Shown: in pieces, positions 24,718-36,200 of the stretch
Layout: the number at the start of each line of letters is the position of its first letter
How positions within the stretch are numbered: the stretch's first letter is position 1
Assembly: GCA_023105745.1 (NCBI GenBank)
Contig: JALGQZ010000004.1
Span: 8,939,951-9,003,950, forward strand
Origin: Austropuccinia psidii
Lineage: Eukaryota; Basidiomycota; Pucciniomycetes; Pucciniales; Sphaerophragmiaceae
Length of the DNA stretch: 64,000 bases
Direction: 5' to 3'
Translations under genes and position numbers: made by a program
Notes under the pieces: generated by a model
Told to the model about the DNA's origin: nothing
What the model saw: only the letters and a program-made list of their open reading frames with translations
The model's database searches: none

Positions 24718-27700
24718 CCCTTACGTGTTTTTACCAATTTATGGTAAAAACATGTAAGTTTCTGGTAAAAACACGTAAGTAACCTTAATTTTCAAAAAAA
24801 TTCCTCAGGCTCAGTTTTGAGGTTTTTTTTAATTTTTTTTTGCCATATTTTTCCCGACTTGGCATGTCAATAAGCACAAATTTTTTCAAAATTTTTTTTT
24901 TGCCAAATTTCACAAATTTGGCCAATATGCCAAAATGGCATATTTTTTTCAAAAATTCATTTAAAATCTTCCCACTTATGAATTTCCTTCATTTTTTTTT
25001 AAAATAAAGGGTTCAATGTGAAGAATAAAGAACCAGAATCCCATAATTTTGGGAATTTTTTTTGGGTGGGACAAGTGAAGGCGCAAAAAGAGTTTTTTTT
25101 TCAAATGTTTTTTCCCGTCATTGTAATATGCCTATTTTTAAAAAGTGAATTTAATAACTTCCCACTTATGAATTTCCTTCATTTTTTTTTAAATTGAAGG
25201 GTTCAATCTGGACAATAAAGAACCAGAAGCTCATGAATTGGGAAAAGTTTTTGGGTGGGACCACAAGTGAAGGCGCAATGGGTGTTTTTTTTAACTGTTT
25301 TTTTTCTTGTGTATGATATGACTATTTTCAAGTACAAAAGTTCCACATGTTTGATAAAAAAGGAGACTGAGGTGGGATTTAAGCAATAAAAATGACTGAG
25401 GAGGGGGATAATTGGCATAAATTGTATATACAAAAATCATTCAATCAGAATCAACCTCCAAAATAGTGGGTTTTTTCTGAGAGGGGGGAGGAAGATTGGA
25501 AAAATACAACATTCTGTGTTTCTTAAATTTATCAGCCCACCCCAGGGCTTGTGGTTGGGCATGAATCTCCCAGTTCACAGTAATGGGGGGGACAGGATAA
25601 ACTTTAGAAATGATGATGTCCAAAGGAACAAAATGAGCACAACTATTCAAGAAGCAGATGAAAATGGGGTGATTATCATTTGGAGGACAGAAATAAGGGA
25701 AAAAAGAAAAAGATTGGGCTGTGGAATAAAAGAAAACTGGTCTTTTATACTTATTTGCAATTGGATCCCCCATGTCAGGCATGGACATCCACTTGCTTTT
25801 TGGAGCCTGGCCAACATCTTCATACCATTCAATTCTTTCCAAATAAGAGGATACTGAGGGAATTAAGGTGTTCATGGCTTCATAAAGGTCTTGATTTTGT
25901 TGAATTTCTTCAGCCAAGTCACCTCTGACATCAGCTTATTGATATTGAGTCTTGTAAATGAAGTGGGATACTGTTCTGTAACCACAGTTTCCATCACCCT
26001 GGACATTGATGGCCTTGAAGGTGTATTTCAATATAAACTTGGGCAAGTCTTCTGAGCCAGTTATCTGATAACATAAGTTCAAAAAATGAATAAATATCAA
26101 AATAAACAACATAAAATTACATTAAAAAGAATCAGAAACTCACAAACAGCTTGGAGCATTCATCACTTGTGTGATAGTTGCTTTGACAATGCTCACAGGT
26201 CAGGTCAATTGCATCATAGATATTCAAACTGGTGGCAGGCTTGTGTGAATTTCTTTGTGATGTTTTGCTTCCAATTGCCAATCTTCTAGACCTTCTAAGG
26301 GTTACTTCTGATTTATTTAATTCAGTTGCTGAGGGTAGTGAATCTGATGAACTGATGGATTTAGATAATGAGTCCTCAGAATCTTCAGAATCTTCAGATG
26401 AGTCCACTTCCATAATTGGAGAGGGGACATTTGACTGGGATCTAGAAGTTGTTGTGCTGGTCACTTTTGATGAAGGTCTTCCTCTTCTCTTGGTTTGACT
26501 CTCAATGATTTCAAATCTTGAAGGTTCTCTTTTGTTTTTATTCTTGGCTCCTTGGGGTCTTCCACGGATATTCTTGCATTCTAGAGGGTCTTCATAATAT
26601 TGATCATCCTCTTGACTCTTGGGAATTTGATCAAATGGGACTTTTCCAGTCAAAACATCTTGAAAATGTTGGAGTATTGGGGTGATTTCTGCCATTGGTC
26701 TTTGAAACAGGTCTTCCCCAATGTCTTCAAATATTTTCTTGGCTTCATTATTTCTTTCTTTTTCAACACTTTGATCATCACCTTGAAAACCAGTCTGAGA
26801 AGAATATGACAAGTAAAATCAGTTAATAAGAAAAAAATAATAAGAAGAAATGAAAAAACCCTCACAGGCAAATTCAAATGCCACTGAGGATGGAAGTCTG
26901 ATAATTCAAGCCTTTGGCGCTTGGCAAATGCCTTTTGGGTCTTATGCTTGCAAGGAATGCCTTTATAATTGTTGTATTTGTTGGTGCATTTTTCATTTGG
27001 AGGAAATTTTGTTTTGAAATTTTCAAAGGCAATCTGAAGAGCATAATGAGACACCTTGCCATTGAGGGCACAGATGTGTGGAGGAAAATTCTTGACATGG
27101 ACAATCATTTCTTTGGAGATTCTGTTGATAATTTCAATAAATTGTTTTCTGAATGCCATGTGGAGTGCCCTGACTACCTCCAGGAGAGTACCAGTGGACT
27201 TTTGTAGCCAAAGTTTAACCATGGCATGGGCACCTTCAACTCTGGAGGTGGAGCCCACACCCAGGTGGCAATGGTGGTTTGTCCAGGCTGGCACATAATA
27301 CTCCTTTAGAGGAAGCCAAGTATTTTCCAAATACTGCAAGACCTCAGCATTTTTAACTTGCTTTTGAAGCTTCTTCCAGTTGTCTTTGAAAGACTTTTCA
27401 GTGGGTGAATACATAAGCTGAGAAAAGAATCCCAAAGTCATTAATAAAGACAAAAATAAGAAAAAAAGTGAAATAACATGAAATAAAATGAAGAAGTATA
27501 TTACTTGATTCCAAAGGCCCATAAAATCTTCGAAATCAGTTCCATGACCAATTTTCTTCATGCAATGAGCAGATACATCCTTGTTGATGTGCCAAATGCA
27601 TAGCATGACTTTGGAGTCTGGGAAGAGCTTCTTAATAGAGTTTTTCAAGGCCAGATCCCTGTCAATAACAATAACTGGGGGGGAACAAGATTGGTGTTGT

Positions 27701-29053
27701 TGAGGACCTTTTCAATGTATTGATTTAATGCCCAAGTATATGAAGTTTCATTTTCATTCCTCATCAAACAAAAAGCCCCAGAAAAGGTCTTATTTGTTGA
27801 GCTTAATCCAACAATATGAAAAAGAGGCATTTTGTACTTATTGGTTTTATAAGTACAATCCATAAGAATGACATGAGGAAAGCCATGAAGAAGTTTTATG
27901 GCCAGGGGGTGAGTAAAAAACAAGGAGGTAATGTGTCCCTCAGAATCCCTTGCAGAGGACCAAACAAAACTTTCTTCTTTGAGAGTGTCAATAAGAGCAT
28001 CAATGGGCCTTCTGCCTTGCAGTTTGTCTTTCTTTATTTTCTTGACTTGGTTATAAATGTCTTGAAGGATTACAGGCCTGTCAGACTCCCTCTGGCTGCA
28101 TAATTGGGCCTGAATTTGCCTTGGCATGAGGAGTGATTCAGACATTTGAGCAATTTGGGATGTTTCTTGCTCATTGAATTTCCTGAAAGCAGGATGTGCC
28201 ATGATATTTTCAGTGGCATCATGGCTATGTTCAGGATTTTTGACTTTAAGAGTCCAAGTGGTGCTCTTGGCATATTTCCTGGCATAAAGTCTAAAAGGAC
28301 AGTCAAGCTTTCTTGAGGTGACTGTTTTGGAGGGGCTTTTGTTGGGATTTGGGGTGCCAGACCTATCACAACATATTTCAATTTGGTTGTGGGTCATATT
28401 GGACCTCAAGGTGGACACAGCATACCCCTGAGCCCTGGCAACATTATGCACATGTTGCCAAAGAAGCTCAAGGGTCTGAAATTCACCTTCAGTGGGGGGT
28501 TGGAGCATTTTTGAATGAAAAATATGTGTAAAAGTGAAAAAAAGGGGGGATTTGGGGATTTGGAATGGGGTAAGAACCTTTCGAAGTGTGAAAAAGAGGT
28601 GAAAAAAGTTGTGAAAAATGAACAGAAGGGGTTAAGAGTGAAAGAAAGTGGTTTAAATATTGGATTAATGGATGAGGGAAGGTAAAAAATTGGAAATTTG
28701 GAGGCTTGAAAGCAGGTTGTTGTGGTGGAAAATGCAGTCTTTGGGTGAAAAAAAGAAAAAAAAGTGTGAAAAGCTTTGCAAAATGGCTTTGGTAATGCTG
28801 TTTTTCCAAAAAAAAAAACAATGGTTTGGGGTGGGGATAATGTGGATTGTTGGGGTGTTTGGGCTTTTTTTTTGGGGGGGGGGCTGGGCAAAAAAATCTG
28901 AAACAATTTGGAGTTAGAGAGTTTTTGTGGGGAAAAAACCTCTTTTGGGCATGTTTTGGCCCAATACAGGCATTGTTGTGTTTCATTTTTAATTAAAAAT
29001 GGGCCCAGGGCACCCCTTACGTGTTTTTACCAATTTGCTTACGTGTTTTTACC
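24718..29053 (-). mobile_element. MULE (Mutator-like) transposon with inverted motif clusters at both ends
   Basis: The left side has GGTAAAAACATGTAAG (24743-24758) and GGTAAAAACACGTAAG (24764-24779), preceded by an inverted copy at 24718-24735. The right side has CTTACGTGTTTTTACC twice (29016-29031 and 29038-29053). The outward motifs are inverted relative to each other, with spacings of 21 and 22 bases. Between them lies one MULE transposase gene on the minus strand. Both outer flanks are A/T-only arrays, so a 9-10 bp target duplication cannot be identified. The exact ends are approximate. Confidence 0.65.
25441..28508 (-). pseudogene. MULE transposase fused to OTU-like cysteine protease, 4 exons
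   Basis: Exons 28508-27505, 27417-26866, 26794-26144 and 26064-25441 join in frame across three GT-AG introns of 87, 71 and 79 nt, giving about 943 codons. Domains in order: a FAR1-like N-terminal finger (Cys, Cys-Pro and a His-Ser-His); the MULE DDE core with LMDCTYKTNKYKMPL, VIDRD and SRVEGAH; a SWIM-like finger in YKGIPCKHK; an acidic Ser-rich linker with a GRP/RRGRP basic motif. A CEHCQSNYHTSDEC segment follows. Exon 4 is an OTU domain with GDGNCGYRTVS (catalytic Cys codon 25986-25984) and NSCAHFVPL (His 25635-25633). Breaks: a frameshift at a G7 run (27677-27683) and TAA at 25938-25936. Transposase-OTU fusions are known in MULEs of several eukaryotes. Confidence 0.9.
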
Positions 29054-29054
29054 A

Positions 29055-30045
29055 ATACCCTTAATAATAATTAATTTTATTTAATTATTATTAATTATAA
29101 TTAATTTTAATTAATTTTAATTAATTATCATTAATTATAATTAATCTTAATTAATTATCATTAATTATAATTAATTGTAATTAATTTCAATTAATTATCA
29201 TTAATTATAATTAATTTTAATTAATTTTAATTAATTATCATTAATTATAATTAATTTTAATTAATTTTAATTAATTATCATTAATTATAATTAATTTTCA
29301 TTAATTATAATTAATTTTCATTAATTATAATTAATTTTAATTAATTATCATTAAATCTCATGAATTATAATTAATTTGAATTAATTTTCATTATAAATTA
29401 ATGATAATTAATTAAACTTCGCTATAATTAATTTTCATTAAATTAATTATAATTAAAATCAATTATAATCAATGGCATTTAATGATAATTAAATAAAATT
29501 AATTAAAATTCATTATAATTAATTATAATTAATAATAATTATTATTAGTTTTAATTAATTATAATTAATTTTAATTGATAATTAATTATAGTTAATTTTA
29601 ATCAATTATAATTAATTAGAATTATAATTTCTTTTAAATTAATTTTAATTTTGATTATAATTAATTTTCTACATTTAATATTAATTATAATTAATGAAAA
29701 TTATTCAAAATTAATTATAAATTATTATAATTAGTTTCAATTAATTATAATTAATAATTAATTATAGTTAATTTTAATTGATTATATTTAATTATAATTA
29801 CTTTTAATTATAATTAATAATTAATTAGTAAATAATTATAGTTCATTATATTTAATTATAATTACTTTTAATTATAATTAATTCTAATTATAATTTACTT
29901 TAATTAATTATATAATTAATTTTAATTAATTATAAATAATTTTCATGAAAATTATATCAAATTAATAATAAATAATTATTATTAGTTATAATTAATTATA
30001 ATTAATTTTAATTAATTATGGTTAATTTTAATTAATTATAATTAC
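29055..30045. repeat. Right A/T-only repeat array
   Basis: About 1 kb made almost only of A and T. An approximate 30-bp unit (ttaattatcattaattataa and ttttaa spacers) repeats several times at 29130-29340 and then degrades. The self-complementary words would allow extensive cruciform or slippage structures. Similar in kind to 24120-24700. Confidence 0.8.
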
Positions 30046-30380
30046 CCATTGATTAAGAGTTCACCACACGTCTTTTGTATAAGATTACTAAATTCTTCAT
30101 TTGGGTAATTTTTTTCAACAGTCTTTCTTTTTAAAACAGTTCCTCAAGTTTTGATTGATCAATTCATTTCAAAAAAATTTTCTTTTGGAAGCTGTAGGTG
30201 CATACACTGCAACTGATCTTAACTTTCTTGCACTGATGTTCTTTCATTCTGCACAGATAGTACTTTTGAAAAAAAACGTGTTGGGGGGCATTTTTTTTAA
30301 TAGCAACAGTAAGCCCTTTCTTTTGTTGTATTTACGCAGTAGTCATTACGGTACTGACTACTGCTTATTGTCCCACGACC

Positions 30381-30560
30381 TCCACGACCTCCTCCTCCTC
30401 CATCGATCCAACACCTCCACCACCACCACCACCGACCGGCCACTACCACCACCACCCACTACCCTCACTGCGGATTGGCCACCACTACCACTACCGCCTA
30501 CCGGCCACCTCCCCCCAACTGTTATTACTGACGCCACACCACCTCCTCCTCCACCGCTGC
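30381..30560 (+). repeat. GC-rich CCA/CCT triplet tract
   Basis: A run of ccacca, cctcct and accacc triplets that is over half G+C, in a region that is otherwise A/T-only. It translates in one frame to Thr/Pro-rich low-complexity sequence (30155-30601), which I do not accept as a gene. It starts about 335 bases after the right A/T array and ends about 80 bases before the oxygenase gene. Confidence 0.7.
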
Positions 30561-30641
30561 AACAACATATACCACTAATAATTTTTTTTTTTGAAATTTA
30601 GGGGAGGAATTAAAATTTTGGAATATATTATATTTGCAATA

Positions 30642-31894
30642 ATGACATCACCTTCAAACAACAAACTCCCCCTTTCTTTAGCCATTTCTCATCAATCATC
30701 TGATCATTTGACTGTTGGGACTCAACCAAATGACCAGATGATTGTCAATGAGCTGAATGTGCCCAAAATCTCTTTAATTACTCATGATGTGAAGCCTGTT
30801 GGAACTCAACCTCACAATCAGAATGATATAACAGAAGAGAATTCTCTTAATCATAATCACTCAAATACCAGACAAAAAAGAAGAATTCTTTCTTATATGA
30901 ACCAAACAGCAGGCCAGCTTTGCCTTTACAATCCCAACTTCTCCATAATTACACTAGACAAGAAGAACAATGAGAATGCCTCCTGGTTAAAGCTTCCTCC
31001 ACACAAACTTCTGCTCAGACCCTATGTACTTATCAATAGACATAACAAGCCTTATTTACCTATTTTCATGTATCAAATTCACCCATTCAGCAGTCCAACA
31101 CCAGTCTTCCATAAACTTCAAAAATTGATCATAACATTAAATAAGCTTGCAAAGAACCGTCAAAATATCACCACTAACTCTGATATGCTTGATGGCATTA
31201 TGAAAGGAATAGGATTTCGTCAGGGTTCTGATTCTGGTAAATCTGCCGGGGTTTATGCAAGGAAAGCGGGCTTGACTAAAAAAACCATTGATGAAGATAA
31301 TGAGCAATGGTCAACACTTCAAGAATTTGATGAATTCATTCACTCCAGAATTCAAGGTTTTTCAAATGATGCACTTAAAGACAATTAAGAAATCATGAAT
31401 GCAGCCAACTTGAATGGCATTCCAACAAATAACCGAATTTCAAAACTTATTCAAATGTTATAGTTACTTTCAATGGCTTCCAAAATAAACCACATACTGA
31501 TAATAAGGACATCAATTCATGGACATATGGTATATTCTCTTTTATCAATAAAAACAATTTCATTCCAATTCCTACAGATTTCACACCCTCTGGGCATGGA
31601 TTATCATTTCCCAACCACAAATTCATTTTTGATTTTTCCAAAAAAGAAGGCATTGTTAAAATACTCTGGAAAACGTCTGAACTTCTTCATCAAACAACCA
31701 AGCCAGCAAAAGAATTGCTTGAACACCAATCCATGACACACTTTGGTTGTTCTTTTCAAATAAACAAGAAATTATTTCTCACAGGACAAAAATTCAAACA
31801 ACTCAGCTCTGAAGAAATTGAAACAAAAGTCAACGGTCAAATCATGCAGAATGAACAGGATAACAAAAGATTACGTAAAAATAAAAAATTGTAA
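30642..31894 (+). pseudogene. TET/JBP-like 2OG-Fe(II) oxygenase, broken
   Basis: From ATG 30642 the first frame runs to TAA 31386-31388 and on to about 31440. The reading then shifts to frame 2 and continues to TAA 31892-31894, together about 415 codons. The C-terminal half has NGFQNKPHTDNKD, giving an HxD iron-binding pair (His 31493-31495, Asp 31499-31501). WTYGIFSFI, GHGLSFP and VKILWKTSELLHQTT follow, the last with the distal His at 31688-31690, then HFGCSFQINKKLF. This pattern matches the TET-like 2OG-Fe(II) oxygenase family that is expanded in rust fungi, whose relatives oxidise 5-methylcytosine. Disruptions are one nonsense codon and one frameshift; the metal-binding residues persist. 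The substrate is unknown. Confidence 0.75.
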
Positions 31895-32076
31895 ATATTT
31901 TGGATTATATATATTTACACATTTGATAATTATGATTCAATTCCAGTCTTAAAATTTACCATTCCATAGATATGGATTTAAAATGTATTACAAATATTAG
32001 TCTTCAGATAATTCTCTTTGAAAATAAACATGTTTTATTAATCTTAAAACATTGTCAGCGCTTGTAATTCATCTAT

Positions 32077-32319
32077 TCATTTATTCCTGAACCAATCTAA
32101 AGTGTAGGGCTTGACTATTTCATGCATATTCAAATGGCCATTTTCATCATCTTGTTGTGTGATATTTTGGAGCTCGGGGGGGTCATTATCCTCATATAAA
32201 TCGCTCCATTGGTCACCTACTTGTGCTAATAGATTATGCATTATAACACAGGTTACCACCCACTGTACAAATAATTGTACCTCTTTCACATTATGCATTT
32301 GATTTTGCATAATAACCAT
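32077..32319 (-). pseudogene. PIF/Harbinger transposase C-terminal fragment
   Basis: About 80 residues including VVTCVIMHNLL and DLYEDNDPPEL, the pattern seen at the C-terminal end of Harbinger (DDE_4) nucleases. Nothing matching the rest of the nuclease was seen upstream, so this is a remnant. It lies within the hAT composite between the oxygenase gene and the right end. Confidence 0.6.
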
Positions 32320-32399
32320 TATTTCAAGCCTGGTTATTCAGTTTTATTGTCTTCAATTGATTTCAATTACCTTCAATTTATTGAAATTCATTTGAATTA

Positions 32400-32965
32400 A
32401 TTGAAATCATTTTTAAATACTCATATTAATCTGGGTTATTGGTCAACCCATGTAAGTAATTTGGCAAAAACATTTAATCCCTTATGTGGATTTGCCATAA
32501 ATTGCCAAAATTATGCAATTATTTAGTAACAAAAATAAGGTTTGTCTTCTAGTTGAAGTTAAGCTAAAGAATACAACATTTGGTGAAAGCCCAATTTATG
32601 GCATTGTTGGTTCCATAAATTGCATAAATGGAATGATTTATTCCAGCAATAGGATAAGTGCCATTGTTGATGCCATAAATATTTTTTGAATACCATTTAT
32701 GACATGGTTATCCTGTGGTTGATGCCATAAATATCATTTTACACTTTTTTTAATTGATTGATTATAATCATAAAGATTTTTTTCAACCAAAATTTGAGCT
32801 TTTCATTTTGAATTTTGATTTTGAGGTTGAAAAATTTGAATGGATCCTTTTTGCGTAATTTTTAAATTCGAATTTTTGGGTTTTCATTTTGCAGTTCAAA
32901 AATTCGAATTCGAAGACAAATTTTTCGAATAGTGAAAATTGAATTTTTTGAATAGCTATGCATTG
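32400..32965 (-). repeat. Right subterminal and terminal region of the hAT composite
   Basis: ttatggcat/ccataaat words recur through 32490-32730, as they do at 20985-21270 near the left end. Clustered ATTCGAATT palindromes follow at 32860-32930, and the terminal inverted repeat ends at 32965. A CCCTTATGTGGATTTGCC word (32479-32496) resembles the MULE end motif. Confidence 0.55.
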
Positions 32966-32973
32966 CAATTTCA
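32966..32973 (+). repeat. Target site duplication, right (CAATTTCA)
   Basis: Exact copy of 20733-20740. Confidence 0.85.
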
Positions 32974-33063
32974 TATGCTTGGCTAATTCAATTTTACTTA
33001 AAAAGAAATTGAGCTGTAGAATAAATGTGTGAGATATACCCACACAAAGTTTCTTTTAAGAAA

Positions 33064-33288
33064 ATGATGAGTCCAAAATCACAGGAGACACTGGTTCTCA
33101 TTGAGAAATGGCTTCATTCATTAGAGAAATCTCATGGGATCAATAAATGAACGGTTTTTCTAAAGTGGTGGCAAAGGTTCTATGCTGGATTTGATTACTT
33201 TTGTGAGCCTGGGAGGTCTTTTTACATACCAAAAAACCCCATATATAAGATTGGAAGTGGGTATATTCATTATTTCTTGAAGATATAA
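33064..33288 (+). pseudogene. Unidentified coding-like fragment with one stop
   Basis: From ATG 33064 the frame reads MMSPKSQETLVLIEKWLHSL and then an in-frame TGA. It continues in the same frame through TVFLKWWQRFYAGFDYFCEP and PGRSFYIPKNP to a TAA near 33288. The amino-acid composition is protein-like for a 34%-GC context, but no family was recognised. It starts about 90 bases outside the hAT duplication, so it belongs to the flanking locus rather than the transposon. It may be a decayed exon or chance. Confidence 0.25.
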
Positions 33289-33289
33289 T

Positions 33290-36200
33290 TCAAATACAAA
33301 GTCATAATTCCTTTTAAAAAAGTTAAGAGCAATAAGACAATTGTAAAGCTAGAAGACTTTTCTTAAAATATAGGTAAAAAGTAAGTCCTATTAAAAATTT
33401 GAAAATCTCAGTAATTTTTGAGAGAAATTTTCTAAAAAATACTATAAATGTTTTCCTATTTATGGTAGATTATTTTTCTCCAAAAATTATATTCCCCCTC
33501 AAGTTCTATCCTGTATTCAGAGTTTAATTTCTGTAGAAAGCAATAAATAAGCTTAAGTCTAGCTTTGAAAGTTTGAATTATTTAAATCTAAAAATAATCA
33601 AAATATTAATCGTTAAACAAAATGTGGTGTTTTCCATCATTTTTTATGTAATAAATGAGCCGTTAAATTTAGTTTGAAAGCTATGAGCTATTGAAATATA
33701 TGAAATTGTAAGGTTTGATAATTACATTTTGTTATTCATTTTTTCACTAAAACCGAATGAGAAAACTCAAAATGAATTGGAAAGAGAAATCTTGAGGGGG
33801 AGAGGAAGAATTTTCTAAAAGGTTTCGGCCCCAAAATTAATTTAATCTAGAAATAGAGTGTGGAAATTAATGCAAATGCTAATTTCTATGTGGAATCAAT
33901 ACCAACCAGCTTAGATTAATCTTCTTTTAGAAGGGGAAAGCTACCATTAATCTACAAAATACCCCACGAAAAGGCTTTAGATTGTGTTAAGGGTCCTTCA
34001 ACCAATTGAAAAATGTTTCTTGGAAATAGAAACCAACTTTAAATATTAAAAAATTGGTGTGAGCTTCTAAAATAGGCTGAAAATAGAAAAAAACCAGCCC
34101 CTTCTTGACTAAAGTAGGTTGTAATGATTTCATAATCGGATTTTATATTTACAATATTCCTCTAATAAGCTGAAAGATATGTACAAATACCTGTGAAAGA
34201 AGCTGTTGAACAATAAACCGATTTCCCCTTTTACCCATCTTTTATTTTTATATTATTCTCAATAAACATCAAACCAATCAATTGAAGATTCTCAGGTTAT
34301 ATTTTTAACCATATAAAAAAGCTTTAGACCCATGAAAATAATAATAATCACTATTGTTAAATCTCATAGTCCCCTTAACCCATCCCCCCCAAAGATCTTA
34401 TTAAAGCATATTTCCTCACTATGACACTTTTTACTTAGTGTATATATGTACTTTGGAAATTTTGGGGTGTCTTTTCATGCTCAAAACAATGATAGAGACT
34501 CTTTATTCATATCTATTTCTGTTGTGATTTTCAAAATAATTACAAAACGTCATTCTTTCAGAAACTCTTTTGTTTCCTAAAATGAATATTGAGGATTATT
34601 TTATGATAATTTTTGATGGTTTATAAAAGGATAAATATTGGTAATATTTACTTAAAACTGAGAGGTTTGAATAAACAATTCTTTTGGTGGCTTAACTTCC
34701 AATCATATGGAAGTTTAGGCCTTCAATTAATTCTAGCTCAAGAAGTATTTTGAGGACAGGAAAAGTTCTCGATATTCAATAAAAGTCTTATATTGGCACC
34801 TAAAAAAAGTTTTCAGCTCAAAAATTGCCTTTTTTCATGTTTTTTCTTTTTGATAAGAATATTGATATTTAGAAATATTGAGGACTGGTAGCCTTTTTTC
34901 TTTATTTAAGGCCATTATTACCCTAAAAAGCCAAATTTACCAGAGCTTATAAGATTATATTGAAGAAATTGGGTTTTGAAACCCCCAATTTTCTTAACTT
35001 TGAACAAATAGAGCAATTCAGAGGGGTGGAACTCATTCATTGGTCAACAAAGAGAATTTTATAAGAAGTTTTTTCAAGGAAGTGTTTTTGACTTTATGAA
35101 ATCTTTAAGCCTTATATAGGCTAATTTTGAGAGTAAAAGGGGTAAGAGCTTCCACCATAGAATAATAACTACACAAAAGTCTTAGTACTTCTAATTTTAT
35201 TCTACCTTGCGTGGGATCTTCTAGCCTCCATAAATTGCCTTTTTGGGCTCCCAAAAGAGTTTTTTTGAGCAAATGACAATAAACTGATTAATATTGTTTC
35301 AATATATTTCCAGGTATCAATTATTAATTTTGTTTCAATTTGATACATGTTTAATTTATGGTATAAACTTACATAGAAGAAATAAGAAATTCTTGAGTTT
35401 CCTCGGATCCAATAAGCAGAAAAGCAAAGCTTAAATTAATAAAAATAAATGTTCAAGTAGACTTTATTCTATATGAAGGTTCAAAATACAAAAATAAAGA
35501 TCATATAAAGGCTTAAGTTGAAAAATAAACACAGTTTTTCAAATTTTTCTCGTTAAAGCATTGAAAACAAATCTCAAGTTTAAATGTACTTCATTCTTTT
35601 CAGATAAAGAAAAGTTGAGGGTTTATTTAGTTTTTTCATTTTTTCACTATCCCTTATCATCATTTCAGTCCAAAAGACTGTATCTTGTGGTTTTGGGACT
35701 TGAAATGAGGCTTCTTAGACAAATTCCGGGATTTATTTAGAAAACCCCCAAATTGATTTTTGAGCCTAATTTGAATCAAGGAATTTTCTTTGTCATAGAG
35801 TACAAATAATTTCCAAAAGACTTTAATCATCAAATTAATTTTTTCCTTAATATTTTCAAGTGAATGGAACTGAAAAATAAGCTTTCATGTACAAGAAATG
35901 AAATACATAAACAGAAATAGGTTATATATGGCTTTTTGAGTAAATTTCAGTAAAAAAGCAAAATTTTTGAAAATTGAAAATAAAATTTATTGATTTAAAA
36001 GGTATTTTCATGAATAATTATAGAATAAAGATAATTTCTTTAGCCATTTGATCTTTAAAATTGAATTTGAAGAATAAGGTGAAGATTATTTTAAAATATA
36101 TTCAATTTATCAAGTTAATTTTGCATTAAATGTGCTTTAAATATTTTTCTGTTTTAAAATTACTGAAAAGGTTATATTTTTTCAAGAGAGATTTCTAATA

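Larger units (their letters stand above)
20741..32965. mobile_element. 12.2-kb hAT-bounded composite transposon
   Basis: The left end CAATGCATAGCT (20741-20752) is the exact reverse complement of the right end (32954-32965). It is followed on both sides by related TTTTGAAAATTC-type words. Outside it, CAATTTCA occurs at 20733-20740 and again at 32966-32973: a perfect 8-bp target duplication, the hallmark of hAT. Inside lies a broken hAT transposase on the minus strand, close to the left end. The rest is unusual: a MULE with an OTU protease domain, A/T-only arrays, a TET/JBP-like oxygenase gene and a Harbinger fragment. The last four may be later insertions or cargo. Confidence 0.85.

Noticed and set aside
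27417..27504. Reading the MULE first intron as coding (it is open in frame)
   Set aside because: The 29 codons are Phe/Leu/Ile-rich, bounded by GTAATA and TTCTCAG, and interrupt a conserved MULE region. An intron is more likely.
28406..28986. Two minus-strand frames of about 165 codons, Phe/Pro/Ser-rich
   Set aside because: They translate the pyrimidine-rich upstream region of the MULE gene and overlap each other in two frames. A promoter/leader is more likely.
24120..30045. CRISPR-like array in the A/T-only repeats
   Set aside because: No constant repeat with unique spacers; the units are degenerate low-complexity words in a eukaryotic transposon.
30155..30601. 148-codon Thr/Pro-rich frame
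   Set aside because: The protein-like part is a translation of the CCA/CCT triplet tract, and the 5' part lacks coding character.
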